Positions 10,502 to 19,745 of a stretch of 64,000 bases of DNA are shown here, piece by piece. Numbering within the stretch: the first letter of the stretch is position 1; each line of letters starts with the position of its first letter. The stretch is from contig NZ_AP022570.1 in NCBI RefSeq assembly GCF_010728325.1, positions 744,001 through 808,000 on the forward strand. The letters are read 5' to 3'. The notes beneath the pieces were generated by a model. The model was not told the DNA's origin, made no database searches, and saw nothing but the letters and a program-made list of their open reading frames with translations. Source of the stretch: Mycolicibacterium poriferae. Lineage in GTDB: Bacteria; Actinomycetota; Actinomycetes; Mycobacteriales; Mycobacteriaceae. The translations under genes were made by a program, and so were the position numbers.

Positions 10502-11884
10502 CTAGCTCTGCGGGTCAGGCGGATCGGGGTCACCGCGCAGTAGTTCGTCGGGGTGGTGCGCGTGGTTGATCCGCTCGGGTGTGGTGCCGTCGGACCAGGC
10601 CAGGCGGCCCTCGGCGGTGACGTGGGTCGTGAGATGACCCTTGGTGACCTCGGCGTGGTCGGGTCCGCAGGCGAAGAACAGCGCATCGGCGTCGCTGCGC
10701 CCGGCGGGATTCCAGTCCGGGCTGTGGTGGACCTCGCAGTGGTAGCCGGGTTGCAGGCAGTCGGGCCGGGTGCAGCCGCCGTCGCGCGCGTAGCAGATGA
10801 TGCGCTGGTCGGTGGTCGCGATGCGGGTTTGGCGGCCCAGATACAGCGGGCGCCCGGTGTGATCGTCGAAGACGGCCAGGTAGTGGATCGCATCGGCCGC
10901 CATCCGGATGACATCGCGCATGGGAAGGGCGCTGCCACCGCCGGTGCGAGCCGGGGTGGGCATGGGGATCGCGGGGTCGGTCACGGCGTGGGCGGCCTGA
11001 TTCAGTTCGGCCAGCGTGGTGCGCACGATGACGGTGACCGGATGTCCGCGGTGCGAACCCATCTGCCGGGACGCTATGCCGGCCTTGAGGCCGAGTTTGA
11101 GGCCGTCGTGGCGCCGCTGAGACATGCTGCGGTCGTCGGGAGTTTCTTCGACCGAGCCATCGGGCAGGTGTCGGCCCGGGCGGACAGCGGCGGTGACAGC
11201 TTCGAGGTAGGCGCGGGTTTCGGGGTCGATCCAACCCGACAGCTTCGACATGCCGTCGGGCTGCTGCGGGCCCAGGGCCAGGCCGCGTCGGCGCGCTCGG
11301 TCGGATTCGTCGAAGTGTCCGTCGGGATTGAACAGATCATCGAGATGGGTGCCGAGGTCCTTGACGAACGCGGCGTCGTGCTTGCCGGCGGCGCGGGCGA
11401 GGGTGGCTTCGATATCGGCACGCTCGTCGGCGGAGATGGAGGACGCCAGCTTCTTCATGGTTTCGGTGATGACGGCCAGGTGATCGTCGCCGATCGCCCC
11501 CGATTCCACCGCCTCTGCGGCCGCGGGTAACAGCGGTGGTAGCGGAGGGCCGGTGATCTGGCGGCGGGGACGAATCGTCTCTGCGACTTTGATGCGGCGC
11601 TTGATCTCGACATCGGAGATGCGCAACCGCGCGGCCAGCCGCTTGACCAGATCGGGCATCGGGGCGGCCTCGTCGGGCGGATCGGCCAGTTCGCTGACCA
11701 TGCGGTACATCAGCCCCCGGTTGGTCCGGTGCTGTGTTTCGAGGCGCTCGGCCACCTGCGCGCGAAACCTGCTGCTGACGTCGTCGGTGGACAACGCTCG
11801 CATTTCAGCGTGGGCGGCGTCGACCGCATCGAGCAGCGCCATGAACCGCTGCCGTGCCGCCTCGGCGGTGACGAACTCACCCAT
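10502..11884 (-). CDS. 13E12-type DUF222 / HNH endonuclease-like protein
   Basis: 460 residues. A helical DUF222 region (about residues 30-330) is followed by a C-terminal HNH motif: CTRPDCLQPGYHCEVHHSPDW then FFACGPDHAEVTKG, with cysteines and histidines for a zinc/nuclease site. This is the architecture of the actinobacterial 13E12 repeat family, present in many chromosomal copies and sometimes associated with mobile DNA. No terminal repeats or target duplication are seen here. It sits between ricR and a thiamine-binding gene; such copies are frequently lineage-specific. Cellular role unknown. Confidence 0.88.
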   Translation of the reverse strand: MGEFVTAEAARQRFMALLDAVDAAHAEMRALSTDDVSSRFRAQVAERLETQHRTNRGLMYRMVSELADPPDEAAPMPDLVKRLAARLRISDVEIKRRIKVAETIRPRRQITGPPLPPLLPAAAEAVESGAIGDDHLAVITETMKKLASSISADERADIEATLARAAGKHDAAFVKDLGTHLDDLFNPDGHFDESDRARRRGLALGPQQPDGMSKLSGWIDPETRAYLEAVTAAVRPGRHLPDGSVEETPDDRSMSQRRHDGLKLGLKAGIASRQMGSHRGHPVTVIVRTTLAELNQAAHAVTDPAIPMPTPARTGGGSALPMRDVIRMAADAIHYLAVFDDHTGRPLYLGRQTRIATTDQRIICYARDGGCTRPDCLQPGYHCEVHHSPDWNPAGRSDADALFFACGPDHAEVTKGHLTTHVTAEGRLAWSDGTTPERINHAHHPDELLRGDPDPPDPQS

Positions 11885-12021
11885 GACCTGACGGTATCGA
11901 ACAAATGTGCGAATCCTGACTATTGCCTGTTTGAACAGCGCGATCTGTGGATGAATCCGCGATTGGGGATAACTCGGTGTGGGCTCAGCCCAGTATTCGG
12001 CGTGGTTCAGCTGAGGCCATG

Positions 12022-12164
12022 GCGTGGCTCAGCCCGGACCCTGCGTGGCTCAGCCCGGAACCGGCGTGGCTCAGCCCGGACCCTGCGTGGCTCAGCCCGG
12101 ACCCTGCGTGGCTCAGCCCGGACCCTGCGTGGCTCAGCCCAGAACCCGCCGCGGCTCAGCCCAG
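12022..12164. repeat. 21-bp tandem repeat (minisatellite) next to a gene end
   Basis: About seven contiguous copies of a 21-bp unit beginning GCGTGGCTCAGCCCGGACC: starts at 12022, 12043, 12064, 12085, 12106, 12127 and a degenerate copy at 12149. Copies at 12022, 12064, 12085 and 12106 look identical. Degenerate relatives occur just upstream (11979-11996 and 12000-12010). The last copy contains the stop codon of the minus-strand gene at 12156. In the plus direction it would encode AWLSPDP repeats, which look non-coding. The 11885-12155 gap holds nothing else recognised. Confidence 0.9.
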
Positions 12165-12452
12165 TGCGTCCTCGATGCGCTGCACCTTCGCGGTGAGCTG
12201 GCCGGTGTAACCGGGGCGGATGTCGGCCTTGAGCACGAGGCTGACCCGTGGTGAAACTGCCGCGACCGCGTCAACAGCCTGCTTGACCAAAGCCATCACC
12301 TCATCCCACTCACCTTCGATGTTGGTGAACATCGCATTGGTCTCATTGGGCAACCCGGAAGCACGCACGACCCGCACGGCTTCGGCGACCGCGGCACTGA
12401 CACCACCGCTCTCGTCGCCACCGGACGGGCTGATGCTGAACGCGACGATCAC
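12156..12452 (-). CDS. MTH1187/YkoF-like thiamine-binding family protein
   Basis: 98 residues from GTG 12452, chosen because VIVAFSISP begins the first strand of the fold. The sequence ([27 protein letters not shown], then [22 protein letters not shown]) matches the MTH1187 (DUF77) family, small ferredoxin-like proteins reported to bind thiamine-type ligands. Full length for the family, with no export signal. Its stop codon lies inside the last copy of the 21-bp repeat, so the end of this gene borders expandable DNA. Confidence 0.82.
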   Translation of the reverse strand: MIVAFSISPSGGDESGGVSAAVAEAVRVVRASGLPNETNAMFTNIEGEWDEVMALVKQAVDAVAAVSPRVSLVLKADIRPGYTGQLTAKVQRIEDALG

Positions 12453-12592
12453 GAGTCGAGCGTAGTTCGCGCCCACCTGGGTAACGCCTGGGAGCCCGGA
12501 GGCGATGAAAAGTGCAGTTCAACGCCCTTCTGGTCGAGAGCGCGTCGCGCGCTGTGCCACACTGGGGTGAATTGCGAATTGGAGGTACACGC

Positions 12593-13582
12593 ATGCGGCT
12601 GCGCAATCGAAGCCGACTGCTCGCCACGATGACCGCCGCCGTTGTGCTCGCGGGTCTGGCGCTGACAGCGCCCTCTGCACTGGCACAGCCGGCGCCGCCC
12701 CCGCCACCACCTGCCCCGGCGCCGCCGCCACCGGCTCCCTTCGTCCTTCCGAATCCGTTCGCGCCCCCGCCGCCGCCGGCCGCTGCCAGCCCGATGGCCG
12801 CCGCGCAGCCCTCGACGATTCCGCCGGGTACCCCGGCCGGGCAGAACCCGACGCCCTACGTCGGCGAGCCGGTGTTCCTGCCGCCGTCGTTCAACCCGGT
12901 CAACGGCTCGATCGTCGGCGCCGCGAAGCCGATCTACATCAACTTCCAGCGGCCCATCGCCGACCGTCAGATGGCCGAAGACGCGATCCACATCTCGTCC
13001 GTGCCGCCGGTGCCCGGCAGGTTCTACTGGACCAGCGACACCCAGGTGCGCTGGCGCCCGCAGGACTTCTGGCCGGCCGGAACCGTCGTCAACATCGACG
13101 CGGGCGGCACCAAGTCGAGCTTCAGCGTGCCCGAACAGCTGGTCGCCACCATCGACAACAACACCAAGCAGATGGAGGTCATGCGGGACGGCGAGCTCGT
13201 CAAGACCTTCCCGGTCTCGATGGGCAAGTCCGGTTACGAGACCAAGAACGGCACCTACTACGTGCTGGAGAAGTTCGACGAGATCGTGATGGATTCCTCG
13301 ACCTACGGCGTGCCGGTCGACGACCCGTCCGGCGAGGGCTACAAGCTCGACGTCGAGTACGCGGTGCGGATCGACAACAGCGGCATCTTCGTGCACAGCG
13401 CGCCGTGGTCGGTCGGCTCCCAGGGTGAGAGCAACGTCAGCCACGGCTGCATCAACCTCAGCCCCGCCAACGCGAAGTGGTTCTACGAGAACTTCGGTAG
13501 CGGCGATGCGGTCGTCATCAAGAACACCGACGGCGGGTGGTACACGCAGCCCGACGGTGGCTCCGACTGGCAGATGTTCTGA
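12593..13582 (+). CDS. L,D-transpeptidase, YkuD family (Rv0192-like)
   Basis: 329 residues; ATG 12593 with GGAGG about 7 bases upstream. A signal peptide ending near ALAQP is followed by a proline-rich stretch (residues about 36-62), an Ig-like domain and the YkuD catalytic domain. [16 protein letters not shown] contains His284 and the nucleophile Cys286. These enzymes make 3-3 cross-links in peptidoglycan outside the membrane and are a target of carbapenems. Position relative to ricR matches Rv0192 (LdtMt4-like), though intervening genes differ. The Pro-rich linker probably spans part of the wall. Confidence 0.93.
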   Translation: MRLRNRSRLLATMTAAVVLAGLALTAPSALAQPAPPPPPPAPAPPPPAPFVLPNPFAPPPPPAAASPMAAAQPSTIPPGTPAGQNPTPYVGEPVFLPPSFNPVNGSIVGAAKPIYINFQRPIADRQMAEDAIHISSVPPVPGRFYWTSDTQVRWRPQDFWPAGTVVNIDAGGTKSSFSVPEQLVATIDNNTKQMEVMRDGELVKTFPVSMGKSGYETKNGTYYVLEKFDEIVMDSSTYGVPVDDPSGEGYKLDVEYAVRIDNSGIFVHSAPWSVGSQGESNVSHGCINLSPANAKWFYENFGSGDAVVIKNTDGGWYTQPDGGSDWQMF

Positions 13583-13680
13583 CCGCCTGACCCTTTTACG
13601 GCGCGGCGCGGCCTCCGCGTGCCACCATGGGCACAGGCCGACGGCGTCCGGCCGCCGGTGCTGGATCCGAGGGTGGGCCG

Positions 13681-14613
13681 ATGCCCGGCGACGGCAGGAC
13701 GGTGGCACGCACGATCGCGGTGATCGTGCTGGTTCTGTTCGCCACCGTCGCCCTGGGCGGTTATCTGCCCGGTGCCGCGCAGCCGGATGAGACCCAGGAG
13801 GCCACCGAGGGTTCGGGCAGCCTGATCGCCGTCGTCGCGATGCTGGTGGTGTCGATGACGGTCATCGCGCTGTCCCTGCTCAAACGGCCCCCACCCCGGC
13901 GGGCTGCACCCGCCCGGGCGGAACTGCCGAGCGACAGACGCGGATACGGGCTGCCCTGGCGCCCACTGCTGCTTGCCGCGGCGGCACTGCTGATCTGGCT
14001 GGCGGTGCTCTACCTGCTTCTGCGCTGGGCGGCGCCGCAGCCGGTGGATCCACCGCCGCCTGCCCCGGGGACAGATACCGCGCCGCCGACCGACACCGCG
14101 CCGCCCGAGCGCCGCGACCCCGTGCCCGACAGTGGCAGCGACATGTTCGCGATCCTGGCGGTGACGACGCTGGTGCTGGTGGTGCTCACAGTCGTCGCCG
14201 CGATCAGGGGCCGCCGCAGGCCACCGGTCTCCGCCACCGTCTCCGCGGCGGCGCCCGAACCGGAGCCGTCGGCGCCGCCCGCCGACTCGGATCTGGCCAG
14301 GGCCGCCGAACTGGGTCTGGCCGAGATCGGTGACCTGAGCCGTGACCCTCGCCAAGCCATCATCGCCTGCTACGCGGCGATGGAACGAGAACTGGGCAAG
14401 TCGCCGGGCGCGTCGCCTCAGGACTCCGACACACCGACCGAGGTGCTCGCGCGGGCGATCGACACGCAGGTGTTGCGCTCGGGTAGCGCCGGTGAGCTGG
14501 TGGACCTCTTCGAGGAGGCCCGGTTCAGCGCGCACGTCATGGACGAGGGGCACCGGGCCGAGGCCGTGCGCGCTCTTCAGCTCGTGCAACGCGAACTGGC
14601 TGGTGTGCCATGA
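13681..14613 (+). CDS. DUF4129 domain membrane protein
   Basis: 310 residues from ATG 13681, preceded by GAGGGTGG; an in-frame ATG at 13627 is less likely. Four hydrophobic segments alternate with Pro/Asp-rich linkers, and the C-terminal cytoplasmic part (AIIACYAAMERELGK to LVDLFEEARFSAHVMDEGHR) is the DUF4129 signature, shared with the end of transglutaminase-like membrane proteins. It overlaps the next gene by 4 bp and opens a coupled set with MoxR and DUF58 genes. Function unknown, but families in this set are linked to complex maturation and envelope stress. Confidence 0.82.
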   Translation: MPGDGRTVARTIAVIVLVLFATVALGGYLPGAAQPDETQEATEGSGSLIAVVAMLVVSMTVIALSLLKRPPPRRAAPARAELPSDRRGYGLPWRPLLLAAAALLIWLAVLYLLLRWAAPQPVDPPPPAPGTDTAPPTDTAPPERRDPVPDSGSDMFAILAVTTLVLVVLTVVAAIRGRRRPPVSATVSAAAPEPEPSAPPADSDLARAAELGLAEIGDLSRDPRQAIIACYAAMERELGKSPGASPQDSDTPTEVLARAIDTQVLRSGSAGELVDLFEEARFSAHVMDEGHRAEAVRALQLVQRELAGVP

Positions 14614-15092
14614 CGAAACTCGTTGTCGGCGCAGTGGCTCTGGTGGTTGCGGTGCAAGCGTTCGCGTTCACCCAGCTCGAACGCGAACTCGTGCTGACGG
14701 CGACGGGGGCTGCCCTGGTCGTGGCTCTGCTGGCGCTGCGCCGACGTCTCGTGCCCAACCGTGACCCCGAGGACGAGCACGTCGGCGACGAGGCCGACGC
14801 GGCGCTTCGCCGGTGGCGGGGCCGCACCGAAACGTTGATTGCGTGGGCGGAGTCGTCGCGCGCGGACTGGGACCGACGCCTGCGTCCGATGCTGGCCAGG
14901 CAGTTCGAACTCGCCGGTGGACACCGAAAAGCCAAGGACCCGAACGTGTATCAAATGACAGGACGCATGGTGTTCGGTGATGAGTTGTGGCAGTGGGTGG
15001 ATCCGCAGAACATCTCGCGCACCGGCGGGCGGGAACCGGGGCCCGGTCGTGAGGTCCTTCACGACATTCTCGTGCGGTTGGCGAAGCTGTGA
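14610..15092 (+). CDS. Hypothetical membrane protein of the MoxR operon
   Basis: 160 residues. Two hydrophobic segments (about residues 4-20 and 28-45) precede a cytoplasmic helical region with HVGDEADAALRRWRGRTETLI and ELWQWVDPQNISR. I recognise no named domain. It is coupled on both sides by 4-bp overlaps, between DUF4129 and MoxR genes, where actinobacterial operons often carry a small protein of this type. Probably part of the same membrane assembly. Confidence 0.75.
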   Translation: MTKLVVGAVALVVAVQAFAFTQLERELVLTATGAALVVALLALRRRLVPNRDPEDEHVGDEADAALRRWRGRTETLIAWAESSRADWDRRLRPMLARQFELAGGHRKAKDPNVYQMTGRMVFGDELWQWVDPQNISRTGGREPGPGREVLHDILVRLAKL

Positions 15093-16054
15093 CGCGCAGT
15101 TCCGGTCCGGCGACCACGACCGCCCAGTGCGAGGCCGTCCTCGACGAGATCGGCCGCGCCGTCGTCGGCAAACGCCGGGCGTTGAACCTGATCCTCACCA
15201 CGATGCTGGCCCGCGGCCACATGCTGATCGAGGACCTGCCCGGGCTGGGAAAGACGTTGATCGCCAAGTCGTTCGCAGCGGCGCTCGGCCTGGAGTTCAC
15301 CCGTGTGCAGTTCACGCCCGATCTGCTGCCTGCGGACCTGCTGGGTTCGACCATCTACGACATGCAGTCGGGACGCTTCGAATTCCGTCGCGGGCCCGTG
15401 TTCACCAACCTGCTCCTGGGCGACGAGATCAACCGGACCCCACCCAAGACACAGGCAGCGCTGCTCGAGGCGATGGCCGAGCGGCAGGTCAGCATCGACG
15501 GCGTGACACATCGTCTGCCGGAACCGTTCCTGGTGCTGGCCACCGACAATCCGATCGAGTACGAGGGCACCTATCCGCTCCCCGAGGCGCAACTGGACCG
15601 CTTCTCGGTGCGGTTGGAGCTCAAGTACCTCTCGGAACAGGAGGAGGCAACCATGTTGCGGCGGCGCCTGGACCGCGGCTCGGCGCCGCCGTCGGTGCAG
15701 CGGGTGGTCGACGTGCACGATCTGCTCGCCATGCAGGAGTCGGTCGAGCAGGTGTCGGTGCACGATGACGTCCTGCAGTACGTGGTCACACTGGCGGCCG
15801 CCAGCCGTTCCCATCCGCAGGTCGCGGTAGGCGCCAGCCCACGTGCCGAACTCGATCTGGTGCAGCTGGCCCGCGCCCATGCATTGCTCCAAGGACGCGA
15901 CTACGTCATTCCGGAGGACGTCAAGGCCCTGGCGGTGCCCACGATGGCGCACCGGATCAGCCTGCGTCCGGAGATGTGGGTCCGGCGCGTGCAGGGCGCC
16001 GACGTCGTCGAAGAGCTGCTGCGCCGCACGCCGGTACCCCGAGCCGACCGATGA
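15089..16054 (+). CDS. MoxR family AAA+ ATPase
   Basis: 321 residues. Walker A (DLPGLGKTLIAKSFA), Walker B (LLGDEINRTPPKTQAALLEAMAERQVSIDG), sensor region (LATDNPIEYEGTYPLPEAQLDRF) and the C-terminal helical lid are all present and of standard length. MoxR ATPases act with DUF58/von Willebrand-type partners to mature or insert ligands into protein complexes. Start GTG overlaps the preceding stop, and the DUF58 gene follows with another 4-bp overlap. Confidence 0.93.
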   Translation: MTRSSGPATTTAQCEAVLDEIGRAVVGKRRALNLILTTMLARGHMLIEDLPGLGKTLIAKSFAAALGLEFTRVQFTPDLLPADLLGSTIYDMQSGRFEFRRGPVFTNLLLGDEINRTPPKTQAALLEAMAERQVSIDGVTHRLPEPFLVLATDNPIEYEGTYPLPEAQLDRFSVRLELKYLSEQEEATMLRRRLDRGSAPPSVQRVVDVHDLLAMQESVEQVSVHDDVLQYVVTLAAASRSHPQVAVGASPRAELDLVQLARAHALLQGRDYVIPEDVKALAVPTMAHRISLRPEMWVRRVQGADVVEELLRRTPVPRADR

Positions 16055-17262
16055 CAGAGGTCGAAATACGTTGGCGTGCATCATCGTTGACGCTCGCCAT
16101 CGCGACGTGCGCGGCCGCCGCACTGGGCGGCGCTGTGCTCACCGGCCGGGCGGACCTCGTGGTGTTCGCCGCACCCCTGCTGGGTGTGTTGTGTTCGATC
16201 GGGTGGCAGCGTCGTCCGCCTACGGTGACGGTACAGGCGCAACCGCCACTGCACCGGTGCTTCGAAGACGAGGCGGTGCGCGTGATCGTCACCGCCGCGG
16301 CGGATGACGACGCGCCCGTCGCGGTGACATGCTCCGGTCCGGCAGGAATGCATCTCGAGACTGTGGCGCCCGGGATCGTCGACGCGCGCGCCCCACGATG
16401 GGGCCGCTACCCGATCCGCGCTGCCGTACGGGTGCCCGGCCGTGGTGGACTGCTGGACGGCGTCGGCGCCGTCGATGCCGCCGAGGTCTGCGTATTCCCC
16501 GTGGCCCCACCGCAATCCACGGCGATTCCGCGCACCGAACTGCTCGACAGGTTGGGCACCCATCTCACCCGCCACCATGGTCCCGGTGTCGAATACGCCG
16601 ACATCCGTCCCTACGTCCCCGGCGATCTCCTGCGGTCGGTCAACTGGCCGGTCAGCGCACGTCGCGGCGCCCTGCACGTCACCGAGCGGTTGACCGATCG
16701 CGCGGCCGACGTTGTCGTGCTCTTCGACACCTATCCTCAGCCGCCCGGCCCGGCGACCGAGGCGATGGAACGCACCGCGCGCGGGGCGGCGCAGGTGGTA
16801 CAGAGCGCCCTGCGGTACGGCGACCGGGCAGGTTTGGTTGCTCTGGGGCAGCGCCGAACCCGCTGGCTGGGTGCCGACATCGGACAGCGCCAGTTCTACC
16901 GGATCCTCGACACCATGCTCGGCGCCGGTGACACCTTCGAAACCGCTCCCGGAACACTCACACCCCGGGCCGCCGTCCCCACCGGGGCGATCATCATCGC
17001 GTTCTCGACCTTGCTGGACACCGAGTTCGCGCTCGCATTGATCGACCTGCGCAAGCGCGGTCACACCGTGGTGGCAGTGGATGTGCTGGAGGGCAGCCCG
17101 ATTCAGGGGGAGCGGGATCCGCTGGTGGACCGGATGTGGACGATGCAACGCTCGTTCATGTACCGCGACATGGCCACGGTGGGGGTCGACATCATCAGTT
17201 GGCCCGCTGACACCACCCTGGATCAGGCGATGACGCTGGTGCCGGATCGGAGGCACCGGTGA
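16051..17262 (+). CDS. DUF58 domain protein, MoxR partner
   Basis: 403 residues from ATG 16051. Two N-terminal membrane helices (about 10-50) are followed by a beta-rich segment and the DUF58 core, EYADIRPYVPGDLLRSVNWPVSARR, with a von Willebrand-like C-terminal part (VVVLFDTYP). It is translationally coupled to moxR upstream and a small membrane gene downstream. DUF58 proteins are the usual partner of MoxR ATPases; the client complex here is unknown. Confidence 0.92.
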   Translation: MTEVEIRWRASSLTLAIATCAAAALGGAVLTGRADLVVFAAPLLGVLCSIGWQRRPPTVTVQAQPPLHRCFEDEAVRVIVTAAADDDAPVAVTCSGPAGMHLETVAPGIVDARAPRWGRYPIRAAVRVPGRGGLLDGVGAVDAAEVCVFPVAPPQSTAIPRTELLDRLGTHLTRHHGPGVEYADIRPYVPGDLLRSVNWPVSARRGALHVTERLTDRAADVVVLFDTYPQPPGPATEAMERTARGAAQVVQSALRYGDRAGLVALGQRRTRWLGADIGQRQFYRILDTMLGAGDTFETAPGTLTPRAAVPTGAIIIAFSTLLDTEFALALIDLRKRGHTVVAVDVLEGSPIQGERDPLVDRMWTMQRSFMYRDMATVGVDIISWPADTTLDQAMTLVPDRRHR

Positions 17263-17684
17263 CCGCCGCCGCAAGCAGACTGCTGCCGTTGGTGTTCGGC
17301 GTGTTGATGGCCGTCGCTGCGGCGTACCGCGCCGACGGATCCGCCGTGTTCGTCGCGGCGGCAGCCGTGGTCGCGGTCGCCTGGTCGGTCTGGTGGCGAC
17401 CGGCGAGCACCGCCGCGGTGCTGTTGACGGTGCTGACCGTCGCGCTGGCGGGGCCGGTGGAGATGTTCACCGCGCTGGCCGGTCTGTCCGCTGCCGCGTA
17501 TCTGGTTGTGCGCCACACGAACCCGACCGCACCGACGATGGTGTCGGCAGTCGGGTTCACCGCGGCCGGCACCGTGGCGGTCGCCGTGCCCGCCACAGTG
17601 CCATGGCTTCCGATGGCGGCGCCGCTGGCGCTGCTCGTCGGGTACCTCGTGGCGGTGCGGCCGTATCTGGCCGCACGCCGCTAA
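17259..17684 (+). CDS. Small integral membrane protein at the end of the MoxR operon
   Basis: 141 residues from GTG 17259 (4-bp overlap with DUF58). The sequence is almost entirely hydrophobic with four to five helices and no recognised domain. Coupling implies co-production with DUF4129, MoxR and DUF58 proteins. Its stop overlaps the convergent zmp1 stop at 17681-17684. Confidence 0.78.
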   Translation: MTAAASRLLPLVFGVLMAVAAAYRADGSAVFVAAAAVVAVAWSVWWRPASTAAVLLTVLTVALAGPVEMFTALAGLSAAAYLVVRHTNPTAPTMVSAVGFTAAGTVAVAVPATVPWLPMAAPLALLVGYLVAVRPYLAARR

Positions 17685-19705
17685 TTCCAGATGTGCACGC
17701 GCTGATCCGGAGCCAGGTAGAGCTCGTCGGAGTCGCTGACGTCGAACGCCTCATAGAACGCGTCCATGTTGCGGACGACGCCGTTGCACCGGAACTCCGG
17801 CGGCGAATGCGGATCCACCGCCAGCCGCCGGATCGCCTCGGCCTCTCGGGATTTGGTGCGCCACACCTGCGCCCACCCGAAGAAGACGCGCTGCTCCCCG
17901 GTCAATCCGTCGATCACCGGCGCCGGCCGGCCCTGTAGCGACAGTTTGTAGGCCAGCAGAGCGATGGACAGCCCACCGAGGTCGCCGATGTTCTCGCCGA
18001 CGGTGAACGCGCCGTTGACGTGGTGCGACTCGGCGAGGCCGCGCGGCACGAACTTCTCGAACTGCTCGATCAGCGCCTTGGTGCGTACCCCGAACTCGGC
18101 GCGGTCGTCGTCGGTCCACCAGTCCACCAGGTTTCCGTCGCCGTCGTACTTGGCGCCCTGATCGTCGAAGCCGTGCCCGATCTCGTGCCCGATGACCGCC
18201 CCGATGCCGCCATAGTTGGCCGCGTCGTCGGCATCGGCGTCGAAGAACGGCGGCTGCAGAATCGCTGCCGGGAAGACGATTTCGTTCATGCCCGGGTTGT
18301 AGTACGCGTTGACGGTCTGCGGCGTCATGAACCACTCGTCACGGTCCACCGGCCCGCCGAGCTTGGCCAGCTCGCGGGCGTACTCGACGGCGTAACCGCG
18401 CCGGTAGTTCCCGTACAGGTCGTCGCGGGCGATCACGAGCGCCGAATAGTCCCGCCACTTTTCGGGATAGCCGATCTTGGCGGTGAACTTGTCGAGCTTG
18501 ACCAGAGCCTTCTCCCGGGTCTGCGGGGTCATCCAGTCCAGCTCGTTGATGCTCACCCGGTAGGCCTCTCGCAGGTTGGCCACCAGTTCGTCCATCCGCG
18601 CCTTGGCCGCCGGCGGGAAGTGCCGCTCGACATACATCCGGCCCAGCGCGTCACCCATCAGGTTCTCCACCACCGACACCCCGCGCTTCCACCGCTCGCG
18701 GATCTGCTCGGTCCCCGACAGCAGCCGGCCGTAGAACGCGAAGTCCTCGGCCACCAGCTCGTCCGGCAGCAGGAAGGCCCGCGCGTGGATCAGGCGCCAG
18801 CGCAACCAGTTCTTCCAGGTCTCGAGATCCTCGTCGGCCCACAGCTGCGCGAACGCGGTCAGGTAGTCGGGCTGGCGGACCACCAGCTCGGCGGCCTGTT
18901 CGTCGGTGATGCCCAGCCCGGTGAACCAGCCGGTCCAGTCGAAGCCGGGCGCTTCACCGGTCAGTTCGGCGAAGGTGCGCAGGTTGTACGTCAGGTCGGC
19001 GTCGCGGCGCTTGACCACATCCCAGTGCGCGGCGGCGATCTTGGTCTCCAGCGCGACGATGCTCGCGGCGGTGCCCGCGTGCTCGTCGGTCGAGCCGCCG
19101 AGCGCCAGCGCGAACATGGCCGCGATGTGGCCGGGATAGGCGGCCAGGATCTCGGCGTGCTGCTCGTCGCGGAAATAGGACTCGTCGGGCAGGCCGATGC
19201 CGGACTGGCTCAGATGAAGCAGGTAGCGGCTGGAGTTCTTGGAGTCGGTGTCGACGTACATGCCGGTCCCGCCGCCGATCCCGGTGCGCTGCAACGACGC
19301 CAGCACCGCGGCCAACTCGTCGGCGGTGGTGGCCGCGTCGATCGCGGCCAGTTCCTCCCGCAGGGGGGAGAGGCCGCGTTCGCGCACCGTCTGCTCGTCC
19401 ATGAAGCTGGCATACAGGTCGCCGATGCGCTGCTCGTCGGTACCCGACGTCACCGCCGGATCGTTGCCTGATGTCGCCGCCGCCGCGGCTCCGGTGATCA
19501 GGTCGCGGATCTGCTCCTCGGCGCGGTCGTACAGCGTGCGGAAGGCGCCGTCGGTGGCTCGGTCGGGCGGGATCTGGTAGTCGGCCAACCAGCGACCGTT
19601 GACGTGGCCGAAGAGGTCATCCTGCGGTCGGGCCGAGTCATCGACGTAGCGCAGATCGATTCCGGAAACGAGATTCGACTTGTTCGATGTTGCTTCTACC
19701 GTCAC
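17681..19705 (-). CDS. zmp1: M13 (neprilysin-like) zinc metallopeptidase
   Basis: 674 residues from GTG 19705. Contains NAYYNPGMNEIVFPAAILQPPFF, the zinc motif VIGHEIGHGFDDQGAKYD (HExxH near residue 505), the third ligand ENIGDLGG near residue 573, and the family end motif CNGVVRNMDAFYEAF. In M. tuberculosis Zmp1 (Rv0198c) degrades peptides and interferes with inflammasome signalling; in an environmental species the role is probably peptide processing. No signal peptide is visible. Position before omamA matches the tuberculosis order. Confidence 0.95.
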   Translation of the reverse strand: MTVEATSNKSNLVSGIDLRYVDDSARPQDDLFGHVNGRWLADYQIPPDRATDGAFRTLYDRAEEQIRDLITGAAAAATSGNDPAVTSGTDEQRIGDLYASFMDEQTVRERGLSPLREELAAIDAATTADELAAVLASLQRTGIGGGTGMYVDTDSKNSSRYLLHLSQSGIGLPDESYFRDEQHAEILAAYPGHIAAMFALALGGSTDEHAGTAASIVALETKIAAAHWDVVKRRDADLTYNLRTFAELTGEAPGFDWTGWFTGLGITDEQAAELVVRQPDYLTAFAQLWADEDLETWKNWLRWRLIHARAFLLPDELVAEDFAFYGRLLSGTEQIRERWKRGVSVVENLMGDALGRMYVERHFPPAAKARMDELVANLREAYRVSINELDWMTPQTREKALVKLDKFTAKIGYPEKWRDYSALVIARDDLYGNYRRGYAVEYARELAKLGGPVDRDEWFMTPQTVNAYYNPGMNEIVFPAAILQPPFFDADADDAANYGGIGAVIGHEIGHGFDDQGAKYDGDGNLVDWWTDDDRAEFGVRTKALIEQFEKFVPRGLAESHHVNGAFTVGENIGDLGGLSIALLAYKLSLQGRPAPVIDGLTGEQRVFFGWAQVWRTKSREAEAIRRLAVDPHSPPEFRCNGVVRNMDAFYEAFDVSDSDELYLAPDQRVHIWN

Positions 19706-19745
19706 CCCGACATCCTTCCAGAAATGTCGCGGTACCCTCACGCGC

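Noticed and set aside
10502-11884. DUF222-HNH gene as an active insertion element
   Set aside because: No terminal inverted repeats, target duplication or transposase was seen; only the family association suggests mobility.
12022-12164. CRISPR array
   Set aside because: Units are contiguous with no unique spacers, and there are no cas genes.
11947-12210. Plus-strand frame with AWLSPDP repeats as a small protein gene
   Set aside because: It is the translation of the 21-bp DNA repeat, has no convincing ribosome site or domain, and overlaps the real gene on the other strand.
12453-12592. Thiamine riboswitch near the MTH1187-family gene
   Set aside because: No conserved TPP-riboswitch core was found in the gap, which is largely the leader of the L,D-transpeptidase gene.
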